Assembly: GCA_027886175.1 (NCBI GenBank)
Contig: JAJNNQ010000004.1
Location: 19,167,501-19,231,500 of the forward strand
DNA length: 64,000 bases
Direction of reading: 5' to 3'
Source: Phylloscopus collybita
Lineage: Eukaryota; Chordata; Aves; Passeriformes; Phylloscopidae
The translations under genes and the position numbers were made by a program. This document shows positions 37,212 through 48,800 of this stretch, piece after piece. Every line of letters begins with the position of its first letter. The first letter of the stretch is position 1. The notes below the pieces were generated by a model. It was not told where the DNA came from. It ran no database searches and saw only the letters and a program-made list of their open reading frames with translations.

Positions 37212-39698
37212 CTGTCTGGTGTGTATGGGGCCTGGGGTCTTGAAGCCTCCTTGACAGCTGCATTCAGAAACACTGTAAGGGTCCGAGCTGCTGGATGAGC
37301 ACTTGGAAAGTGAGTCACAGCCCACCACAAAGGTGTTATCTAGAGGCAATTCCTGAATGACATGGTGCTTCTTGGGGGGTACAGGAGTCTCAGGTTTAAT
37401 TTGAAAGGTAGGCTGTGGAGAAGCAGACTTGTAGTGCTTTGCTAAGTCTGGGCTATCAGGTTTAAACGTGGTTGGTGTGGTGGCCCAGTTGTATTTTCCC
37501 ATAGTCTGCTCTTCTAGCTCTACGGGAATGTCTAAAGTGCCATTTATGTGCTCGTGGCCAGGATCATCAGGCTTAGACTCTTCAATAGTCACAAAGTTGA
37601 GGAGGAGACTCTTTGGAGAGCGCTTCTTCTTCTTCTTCTTTTTCTTGATCTGCCTATTCTCTTGGTTGGGGGAAACCCATTCACCACTCTGCTTATTTTT
37701 TTGGACGACCTTGTGCCTGGGCGTCTGGCGGCACCGGACTAAAGCAGTAACAAAAATTACCAGAATAACAGTCATGGTGCCTGCAATAATGGCAATGATG
37801 ATCTTGACATAATCGTTGGTCTGGGGGGTTATCTCACCATCCCCAATGTTCTGGCCAACTGGAGTTTCCATGTTCCTACGCACCAGCTCTTGCACGTAGG
37901 AGCTGTTGGTGACGGTCTCGTTCACAAACAAGTGCACAAGAGCTATCGTGTAAAGAGACTCTGGCTGTCCCAGGTCGTTCACCTTGATCACCAGTCTGTG
38001 CAAGCCATGATCTGATGTGATCACCTTCTCTTTCAAAGTAATGTTGCCTGTTAACTGGTCAATGGTAAACAAGCCCCTGGAGTTCCCACCTATGATGCTG
38101 TAGCGGAGCTCTGCGTTCATTCCCGTGTCATTATCAACTGCGAAGACTTTAGTGACTACAGACCCTGGGCTTGCTGATGTTGGGACCAACTCATAGGAAT
38201 AGTTGGATGAGGGAATAACAAAAACGGGCCTGTTATCATTTACATCAACAACATTGATGGTCACTTTGGCAGTCGAGGAACGCTGCAGTCTTCCTCCATC
38301 CACTGCTTTCACCTGGAAGGTATACGACCCCTGCTGCTCCCTATCGAAGGTAATGTTAGGTCTTATTACACCAGTAAGTGGATCAATAATGAAATTATCT
38401 CTACCATTTACGATAGAGAGAGTGACCGCAGCATTGTCTCCCGCGTCAGCATCTGTGACTGTGATAAGCCCCACGGTGCCATACATGGGCAGGTTTTCTG
38501 GCACATAGAAATTATATTCATTATGTGTGAAAGCAGGGCTGTTATCATTCTGGTCCAGCACCGACACCGTAACCGTAGCATTGGTCTGCAAAGGTGGCAT
38601 CCCATTATCCTTAGCCAGCACAGTGAAAGAGTATCTGTCTTGCTTTTCTCTGTCCAGTTTTCTCACTGCTGTCAGGATGCCTGTGCGGCGGTCCAGGTTG
38701 AAAATTGGGGGTGCATCGGAGCCCAGGATGTAGCTGATCTCGGCATTCCGCCCGCTGTCAGCATCTGTAGCACTGATCTTGGTTAGCTGAGTACCAGGAG
38801 CGTTGTTTTCAGGGATGGAAAGGCCTATGATAGGCTGTGTGAAAACTGGGGCATTGTCGTTTTCATCTTTGATTTTGATCAGGAGCATTGCAGACTGGTT
38901 TAAGGGAGGCTTCCCTGAATCTGAAGCCACAATTTTGATGGCATATTCCCTTGTAGCTTCATAGTCTAGAAACGTGGCTGTCTCCAGGAGAAACTGATTA
39001 TCAAACACTGGTTTTAGCCTGAAAGGGACATCATGATCCGTAAAACAAGTGACTTTCCCATTCTGATCAGCATCCTTGTCCATCACTGTTATCAAAGCAA
39101 TTTTTGTGTTCAGGGGAGCCTTCTCTGACAAAAGCACTGTCCCGTTCACCGGGTTGATGATGTACCTCGTGTCTATTGATGGGACGTTGTCGTTAATATC
39201 TGTGACATTAACAGTCACCGTTGCTCTTGACGGAGTTGAGCTGCCATCGCTTGCCAGAACAGTCAGTTTGTGCACGGGAGACTCCTCCCTGTCCAGCGGC
39301 TCCCTGATGGTGATGAGGCCAGTGGTGTTGTCGATGGCAAAGAGCCTTTTGGCCAGGCTGGAGATCTGGTTGCTGAAATAGAAGTGGATTTGTGCATTTG
39401 AGCCCAGGTCTGCATCGGTGGCGTGGAGCTGAGACACGGAGGTGCCCACGGGGGCGTTCTCCGGAACGCTGACCTCGATGTCGTTCTCCTTGAAGACCGG
39501 GCGGTTGTCATTGACGTCGGTCACCGTGACCTGTAGGATGGCAGTGCTGGACCTTGGGGGACTCCCACCATCCTCAACTTTGATTTTCATCACATAGGTG
39601 TCCTTCTGCTCCCGATCCAGGATCTGCTGGACAATCAGTTGAGGCCACTTATCCCCCTCAGGTGTCTCAGTTATGTCAAGACCAAATACATTTTGACC
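37212..39698 (-). CDS. PCDH11X: Protocadherin-11-like, large exon (EC2-EC7, transmembrane, proximal cytoplasmic tail)
   Basis: This 2,487-nt exon encodes residues 181-1009. It begins at a pyrimidine-rich acceptor (TGTCTTGTAG|GGT), and the first residues GQNVFGLD continue EC2 in frame from the exon at 62184. Ends of cadherin repeats show DxNDN motifs: [10 protein letters not shown] (240-249), [10 protein letters not shown] (346-355), [10 protein letters not shown] (457-466), [10 protein letters not shown] (561-570) and [10 protein letters not shown] (664-673). EC7 follows to about 795. The single transmembrane helix is about 813-834, after NDYVK and before RCRQ. The tail has eight lysines (865-872), a CM1-like block ([16 protein letters not shown]) and a CM2-like block ([13 protein letters not shown]). 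Domain positions match mammalian PCDH11X closely from memory. The donor is CAG|GTAATG after HTRQ, phase 0. Without splicing, translation adds VMEF and stops at 37197-37199. The last tail segment (CM3, RRVTF, PP1-binding in this family) must lie in an exon outside the window. Confidence 0.95.
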
Positions 39699-39724
39699 CT
39701 ACAAGACACAGAAAGAACACACTT
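39699..39724 (-). other. PCDH11X: Splice acceptor of the large exon
   Basis: On the minus strand the sequence is pyrimidine-rich (GTTCTTTCTGTGTCTTGTAG) and directly precedes GGT CAA AAT, where cadherin EC2 homology starts. Use of this AG gives a phase-0 junction with the upstream exon. Confidence 0.9.
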
Positions 39725-40891
39725 TAGCTCAACAGGGTATTTAAACAGAAAAATATTATATTATTTTTCTGAAACTGTCATAGAATATATATTTATTCAT
39801 ATACTCAATACAGAAACATACATTTTTATATTTATATTCATTTTTCCATATCTAGTTTTGCTTTAAGCTCCAGAGCCTTGAGAAAGCTTTGGAGCAAACA
39901 TGGCAATAAACTCTAGAAAAAGGGGAAATGTGGGAGTGATGGTGATTTTTTCATCCAGATTCTCTATTTCTAAAAAAAAAAACCAAAGTTATTAAATTCC
40001 TGGACAGATGTAATTCAGTTTCTCTGTTTTATGGGTGAGTGTGGAAATGAGGAATGAAGCCAAAGTTCAGCCACTGGAGGACCCATTCCAATATTCAATT
40101 TCAAGGAAACCAACAAAGATAAAGGGGTTATTTCTCTGTTTGTAGAGCAACTCTGGACATGACCTGAAACCATAAGCATAAATTTAAAAAAATAAAAATA
40201 AAAATTTAAAAAGCCCAATATCATCACTGCTTACTACGCAATTCAGATGTAAGATGATACAGACAAAGTCCTAATAGTTCATCAGAAATATATTTAAAAA
40301 CCTCATTAAAACTATTCCTAACTATAGTACTCATCACTTTATGTTTTATATTTGTAGTGAAAGTTACAATCCCAGTGGAAAAAAAGAAGATTTATTTTTA
40401 TTTCAAAAAATATCATAGAGCTGTGAGATCAATTTGAAAATTATCTGTATCTATTTCATGGGGTTTGTTGAACATCTCTGGAAGTGCACCAAAATGCTAC
40501 GCATATTGCACAAACACAGCTTTAAAAAAAACCCCAAAAAGCAGTAGTGCTGACAGATCTGCTAAAATAAATATTGGAATCCAGAACGAAATTCCCTCGC
40601 TCTTGTGCTGTCTCTTCAGACAAACATGAACTAAGAACAGTGTGATCATTCTCTTTTCCCTACTTAAAGGAATGAGGTAAAGGCAGTTTTCCAGCCACAC
40701 CTTCCATTAGAGTGGGGCTAGAATGCAGATGACTAATGCTGAATGCACGGGATGACCAGAAAAGAGAAAGCATAAATAAAATTGTGCACTAAACAGGAGT
40801 TTCTTTTCATGTGTAATATTTGAAATAATGAACAACTGTTCTTTCTCTGCTTATTCTTCCAGTCTTTCGCCCTTACTCAGGCAACTGCCAT

Positions 40892-41022
40892 GGAATCATA
40901 GATGGTTTGGGCTGGATGAGACCTTAAAGATCCTCTCATTCCAACCTCTTGCCACAGGCAGGGGCACCTTTCAGTGGACCAGGTCCTGTTGTATTCTAAA
41001 CTGGTTTGACACACTCCAGAGC
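40892..41022 (-). mobile_element. Short CR1 LINE 3' fragment
   Basis: The start reads GGAATCATAGATGGTTTGGG, followed by GACCTTAAAGATCC, CATTCCAACC and CCACAGGCAGGGGCACCTTT. This is the complement of the CR1 3' end, including one copy of the terminal ATTCTATG-type motif. Only about 130 bp survive. Edges are approximate. Confidence 0.85.
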
Positions 41023-44000
41023 AAAGCAAAAGAAAATGTTCCCAGTGTTCAAGGTTCCTTACTTCTCATTAGTTGCAAAAGATACGTAATCCCTGTATCT
41101 TGCTATCCACTACTAAGTGAGTGCATTTATAGTTTCTCTACAATTCTGAGTGAGGCTGGACTCTTTCACTGATTTGTTTTCTCAAAGCCAGATTTTGACC
41201 TTACATAAGCCATCTTTTATTTCATGGTACAGAACTATTCATCCACATATCCAAAATGACTTGCACAGCACTTGTGCCAACATGCACAGCATTTGTGGCA
41301 ACATTAAGTTGCAACTGGGGACAGTATAAAGTAAACTGGAACACATTTTAAAGTAATAAAACAAATACAGATTTGGCTTCTTTAGCAGAAGGCATGAAAA
41401 TATAAGCACTGAAAATTGTTTCTAAATCAAGATATACATTTTGAACCAATAAGGGTAAATTTTAGAATGATAATTCTATGCTGATAGGAAGCAGAGCATG
41501 AGTTTCCTCTTCATATTCAATCTGGCTAGCAATTATTTGCAATAAATTTCATAATTACTAAGAAATTATAATTTATATATTCTATGCTTTAACATACATT
41601 CCAGAGGAAAGAAAATAACAGAAGCCAGAGTAAAAGCAACCTGTCAGCTCTCTTTACTTCTCTATTTGTACACAAGGTGACAGATGGGCACTGATTATTC
41701 TGTCATTAGATCCCACAGCTACAACAAGAACTTCAGAATTCACATGGCTGTGCATGTGTGTGCCCATCTCTGCTTTTCTTTTCCAGCATAGGAGAGGGTT
41801 TTTTCATCATGGCAGATGAGTTTGATATAAAATATGGTGCTTTAGCTCCCCGTCACTAGCAGTGAACGACTAGAGAACAGAAGAGAATGCAAAGATCTCT
41901 TCCAAGTTCATTATTAACACTTGAATAATTTTCTATGGAAAGAAATATTATCCATGTCTATTTCTTCCTATTAATTACAGGTTTAGACATCTTTTTTAAA
42001 CCACAGAAAAACCATTACAGAGAAGTAGACTTTCTCTTAACTCTAGCAAGATTATTTCATGTTGTTTGAGGGATAAGGTTTGGTGTGACATGCTGCAAAT
42101 TAACAAACACATTTTTTAAGAACAGATAGTTCTCACATTCTAGACACTCAAAAAAAATTTGATGAAATATTCAAGAAATATATTTTTAAGATTATAAATA
42201 TCTAATTCTCTCTATTATGAGCAAAGAAATTGAGAGCTAAAATGAGAAACATGAACAGAAACCTTCAGGATTAATTTCTTGATGTAGAAGTACATAGCTC
42301 TATCATCATTAAAAGTTCAGTGAAGTTAAAATTTCCATTAGGGTCAGATTTCTATTTGGACTGAACTGCGCCTCAATCACCACATTATCCCAGCGATCTG
42401 AAGGATTTGTTCACACTGGGAAGGGCAAGAGTCCATTGGAAAAGCACAATAGATAATTAACAGTTATAGATACCTTTGCCCATTAAAACAACTGGCAGAA
42501 ATAATCTGCTCCATCGGTATCTCTACCCTCACAGAAGAATGGGAGTGAGAAATACAAGCGATTGACTTCATAAATTTAAAAATACAGTTTAAGCACTAAC
42601 TATTGGAGGCAAACCAAAGTTATGCCCATCTCAGAGCCTGGATTGGCTTAAAGAGGTTCTGACCCTGCTCACAAGATCCCTTATCAGGGCAATAATGAGC
42701 TGTGTTACCTTACCCAATTTTCATACAGCCTTTCCCATGGAATTACACACACAGTCTCTCAAATAATGAAACTTTCCTGTTGAACCTTCCCTACTGTGTA
42801 TATTTACCTGGTCATTTGTAATGGATCCAAATGTCCTTTTCGGAGCTGTTTTGGGCTGTCATGTGAATAAAAAAAAAATTAGAGAGTATTTTAAAAATTG
42901 CAGCATTTAGGTGGTTTCATAAAGACATATTCAATGATACACAGACACATAGTGTGGTGAGCTAGAACAGCTTCTAAGTACTACAGACAGGACTGGATGT
43001 GACAAAGTGCACCAGGAGTCTACACACAGATACTGTAGCATCATAGTATTTCACCACAGGACTTTGTTAAATCTGTGGGGTACTGATTGCCTGGACATTG
43101 TTGGGAAGGATGGGAAAACAGATCAGCTTCTGGTTAGTGCTGATAACAGAGACACGGTCCACTGTGTTCAAAACATCCTATGGACTTACACTTGCAGGGC
43201 AGTAAGCTGGCAGAAAGCAGGAACTGGGGAGTGGGGAAGGGAAAGGACTTTGTGCTAAATAATGCTACAAACCCAAGGCTTGTAATGCAAAGGACTCAAA
43301 TTGAGAGGGGCTACCAGCAACTATTCCTTAAAACATACAAATGAGGTAATTGTTTGTAACAAGTATCCATTTTAGCTGACAAAGGGTGGATCAACTCCAT
43401 CTTCATTCAAAAGAGAAGTCTGAAGCTCCAGACAAAGCCACAGGAGCAAAGACAACTCATTGTTTTGTGGCTACAGCTTCACCCTACACTTATTATCAAT
43501 ACTTCAGGCACTGAAAATGACAAATACATCATGTGATGTCCTTGGTTCAACTGAAACTCAAACAGAAGTCAAGGGCCATGAACACTCAAATTTTTACTAA
43601 CATTCTAGGAACTCATTTCAATGACTATTTCACTGACTAATGTAGCAACAAGCTACAAGTACACACTTATAGCATGTAAACAGTCATCTTAAAAGAAAAA
43701 AAAAAAAGAAGAAAAATATTAAAATATTGGTTTCTCATCACAAAGTAAATCAGTAATTCTTTAAGTAATTACTTAAATAAAAACCTTTGGCTGAAATGTA
43801 GTTTTGAGACCAAAGGACTCTAATATCTTTTCAAAAAGTCCGGAAAATAATTCATGTTTGCTAAAGGCTGGTTGCTTCACATGGCACAACACAGAAAATC
43901 TTTGCAAGTCTTCTGCAGAACTACAAGACGGGTCCAAGACACTTTTTCCTTGCCTGTTTTTGCCAAGACATATGGAACTGTTCTGTGACTGTGCTGTCTA

Positions 44001-45788
44001 TCAGCAGAGAAGAGAGCACAGCAGCACAACTTCAGTTCTTAGTGCAGAAAAAACAGACCACAGTTACACGGTGGACAACTTTTTCTGTAAAAGCTGAAAA
44101 TTCAACTTGTGTTTTTCTTTCAAAAGGTGATAGCTTGGTTGTGAAATTGTGAATTGCCAAAGCCAAGTTAACGTCTTAAATAAACACAAGACATTCCAGA
44201 TGGTAGGCAATGATGGATCTATGTGTCTATAATGGGTGCATATGAATGCACTCAGATCCAAACTACCCTAAGTGGTGCAGCTCTAATAAAGGTCCCTTGT
44301 CTGCTATTACTCACCCAGTGTGCAATTTTTGCTGTCCATACATTCTAGAAAATTACCATTTGTTGGACAGCTGTCCTGCATAAAGACACCACAGTCACTC
44401 CTCTCATGACACCTCACAGCTTACATTCCAAAGTTACTGGAAATAAGTATCATTAGTACCAGCAGTTACCTTATGAACTGAGTGGCAGAACTTCAAAGGA
44501 GAAAAAAACACACTACAAAGGTAAGAATTTTCTATAATGCACACCTCAGCAGATGCAGAGTTGCTTACAGATTTGAAACATTCTCATTGTCAAAGCAATG
44601 CAGCCTTTTAATTTGTAGGCCAAGATTCTTAAGACTTTTGTTCAATTTATGGTTTTCTGTCAGTGTCACGCATTGTTTCCATTGGTTTCCTTTGAAGCAA
44701 GAAAAAAGTTTAGCTTGGAATAAACTGAACTTTCAGGTTCAGAACCACAGTAAAAATAGGACTTGGAAGCATCCAATTATGCATAATTTTCTGCATTTGG
44801 AATCCTAATTAGCTCCATTCCTACATAAGAGTTGAGGACATCATATTATTAGCAATGTCTACACCATAACTTGCTGCTTTTCCACCTCCAATTACATAAG
44901 AGCTCCTATAAATGGAGAACACAGCCAAAATTTCCTTTCCATACACGCAACTACACACAAAACTGCTCCTGTCCCATGAAACAAGAGCAAGCACAATGCT
45001 GTGGATGGGGTCAATAGAACACAAGGATAATAATGAACCATTTTATGCTGGAAAGGAACAATAAAATGTACAACATGGAATGAAGAAGAGGACAATCCAA
45101 GCATTTAATACCAATTTTGTGAAAAAGTAAAGGAGAAAAAAAAAAAAAAAAGACTAGGAGGTTTACCCAAACAGGAAATTACTTCTGTGGAAATATAAAT
45201 TTAATGTTACTACTACAAAACTTAAACAGTCCTAATAACTGCATTGCTGGAGTCTCCTTAAACTTTTCGGATGAGCTGGTCCCTTCTTTGAGAGACGTTT
45301 TCTTGTCATGTTCTAAACATTGTCTACTTTATTTTCTAATATAAGTAGATGTAAGATAGGTGTGTTTTTTCTGAGATGGAATATTTTTTCATCCTACTTA
45401 ATTCTTGGCATTCAATTGTCAGAACATGTTTATTAGATCACATTTACCTCCATTGAGGAGAAACAATTAGGGACAGCAAATATTATATTTTTGATTTATT
45501 TACTTTTTTTGCTGCCCCATGTTCTTCAATCTACACTTCAAGTGAGCCTGAAACTCCCTAACTTAAAGGTGTTAACATTTTTAACCACAAGTTTTACAAG
45601 GGAGAGTACATGAAGAGCTGAAAATTGACAAACCACATGAACTTCACATTTTTCAGGACCACACCAGGTTTCATGAATAAAAAGAGAGTTTTCTGTCCAT
45701 CTCTGGCCTTTGAAATGTTGTTTCAAGTTGTGTTGTTTGGAGATTCTTAATTAAATCTAATTTATCTTTTCAAACATGGATGACAACT

Positions 45789-45845
45789 AAAAAACAACAA
45801 AAAACAAAAACAAACAAACAAACAAAAAAAACAAACACCAAAAAA
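45789..45845. repeat. A/C tract, 57 bp
   Basis: The plus strand is A and C only, chiefly (CAAA)n and (CAAAAA)n. It lies in the intron within EC2. Confidence 0.9.
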
Positions 45846-48800
45846 TTACTAAAACAGAACCCTGATTCTTTTAATAGAAATTCACTTCATCCACCTTTAC
45901 AAACTAGGTTGGGAATAATGGTGGATCCACATTGCTGCATTAACAGGACACAAAATTATCAAGAAATTCCTTTCAAGAAACTGGGCCTTTACTTGAGTGA
46001 TCTTTCACAATGCACTGCAGATAACAATTACATATTTCAGAAAAATATGCAGCTGGACCACAAAACTGCATGGAATTTCTGTTTCATGATAATCACACAA
46101 GTCTACAAAATAGTTGTAGACTAACTAAAGACAGGAAATTAAAGTACAGAGACACTTTTATCAATGGTCCTAAGTTTGATACTGGTCTGAAAAAGGCAGC
46201 CACTTCTGAGTCATTAATCATGTTTAAAATTAAAGTTTAGAATTTTAAACTTAGGGAACTAACCATTAGAATGCAACTTTAGGAGCTGAAGTTTTAGAAT
46301 TGTAAACTTCAAGCAAAGTTCTTTCATTTAGAGGCACTTTGACCAAAACAAGGGAGGTGAACTGCTGCAGGTAACAACCAGGGAGCCAACCTCCCCTCTT
46401 AATCTCTTCCATTATAGTTGTTCAGAAATATTCACAGACATCCTACTGAACAAAAAGATACATTTTCAACACCCTGAGGATATTCAGATTAAGGTATTAA
46501 ACATGTTTGAGCTTTGCTCTGAATTCCCATGATAAAGCTCCAGACACCTGACTTGCCTTTCAGTATGTTTCTGCCTTTGGAGTCTCACTATAGATATATA
46601 ATGAAGGGGGAAAAAAATAAAAAAAAAGAAGTAGGATTTATATCAGGCAACAATACACCCAACGAGTGCATTTTGATATTTGCATTATACAAGGTGACAG
46701 TTACATATTTGCTCTATTTCCTGGCTGAGAACAGGCACAGAACCGAGGATGTGCGAGAAAGAGAAATAAATGAGTACAAGCCTCCGATGCAGCGCTGTGC
46801 CTTTGGAGGGAAGCACTAACAATTCTGTACAGCTGCTCAGAACAGCTCCTAAATCACAACCTCATTTTGCCTCGACAGCCAAAGGCGGTGTCTGAGCTCC
46901 CAGTGGCACATTTGGAGCTCAGGGTGAGCGCTGCCAGGTGCTGGTGAGGGGTGAACCTGCTGTGCCCTCCCGCTCGCAGCCTGCTCCTGAGCACATCAGC
47001 ACTGCCAGGCAGGAGGGGATTAAACCTGGCAGCCACTTCTACAGCAGGAAATACAAACAACCACCCTGACAGTTCTGAAAACTCCTTTCCCCTAAAGCAG
47101 GGGCTGTGCAGCACCCCCAGCTCACAGAGATTTCAGCGGAGACTGGGGGTAATGGATATGTGGGGATTTGGTTTGTGGCAAATGGGGAAACAAAACATGG
47201 AATAGACTGGAACCCTTGTGCTTTGCTGCACATCTGCACATCAACACCCATGAAATATGTATAGTTATCCCATTCCCTCCTATACATACGTGCACACAGA
47301 AATTCAATGTATGATGCCTTTAAACATGTGGCACCTTCATTAAGAAACATCCATATTCTAACCTCTGATGCTGCAGCTTTTCCAACAAGTTGTTTAGCAA
47401 GATTGTCTTCTTTGACCTAACACCCTTCTAAAGCTCAAGTTCAGCTGGGAACAAAATCACTGTATCTTCCCTTTATGCTTACGCTTGCAGGAAAAAAAAA
47501 TGCTGACAAAACTCCCATCTAAATAGCAGGAGCATCTCACACACTCGTGGAACACCCCACACTTCCAGAAACACAAGGAAATTCATGTGCAGAGACAGCA
47601 CTTCAATGTCCATGTGTCACTGCTTTATGAATGTTGATTTAAAAATCCACATCCTTAATGCAGAAAAATTCACAACCCATCTGGGCAAAAACATAGCAGG
47701 ATGAGAAAGAAAACTCTAGCAGAAAAGAGTTTACATCCTCCACTGCTTCCACAAGCAGGCTTTAGGAATTCTAGACCTGTCACAACTACTGCAGAAATGA
47801 CCTGATCATAAGCCTCTCTCAAGGCCTCCACTCTGCAGGGTTTTGTAAAAATCAAAATAAGGAAGAGTGTGTGCGTGTGACATTTAACTGCCACAGGATC
47901 AGGTTTGCTTTTGAAAGAAATAAAGCTATACTTTTTCAAGGAATGAAAACTTATCCTTTTTTTATTACTCTCAGAAAATAACAGTGAGGCTCCCATATTA
48001 AACTGTAAGAATATGTGACGTATGCAAGTGCAAGATGCCACTTCACTGCACATGGGAAGATAATAAATAATACTGCAATTTCAGAGAAATAAATGGGTGA
48101 TGATGGCCGAGAAGAAATACAGAGTGGCACCACTAAAAATAGCTCCAGAGAGACTGAATTCTAAAACTCAATAAATGAAAGTCTTTTCACCATACTGATC
48201 AAGGAGTGTAGGGGATAAACCAAAAATGTATTTTCTGATGCTGAATTTCTCAGGAACTTGACTTCTCCCTCCTCCAGTGTTACTGACTCCTATTTATCTG
48301 ACTCACTAGAACAAGAACTAGATAAAAAAAGAAGAAATATTTCCTTACTGTAAGGCAGCAACTTGAGTCTGAAAGTCAATTTTGAAAAGAAATCTCTTGC
48401 TACCTGTGTGTATTGAAAGTTCTAGCAAATAAATTGTCCTGACTTCCCAGTTAATGAGTTATATTCTGAGAAAATGCTTCACTGTGAGTTTGGGATCAAA
48501 AAAAAATCTTATAAGTGTATTTGATTTATACTTCAATATATAGTTTTACTCAATAAGATATTCCTTTCTAAAAACAAAAATAAAACTCCAATTTCACTCT
48601 AATTGAATGCACTTGAGCTATTTCTCGGTCTTAAAATCAGAGATGGAATTGATGTAACTGATTTGTAAGAAAGAAAATAAATTTAAGAATATTAGAATGG
48701 CATGCTTACAAGGGAAACACCAAGCACTCATCATTCCATTCCAGCTTTTCTGCTCAGTTTTTTGCTCGCTGTTTATATTCCCTAATAGCAGTTTAGTCAT

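Noticed and set aside
37468..39511. Several 64-101-aa plus-strand frames and 65-82-aa minus-strand out-of-frame ORFs
   Set aside because: They are shadows of the large protocadherin exon.
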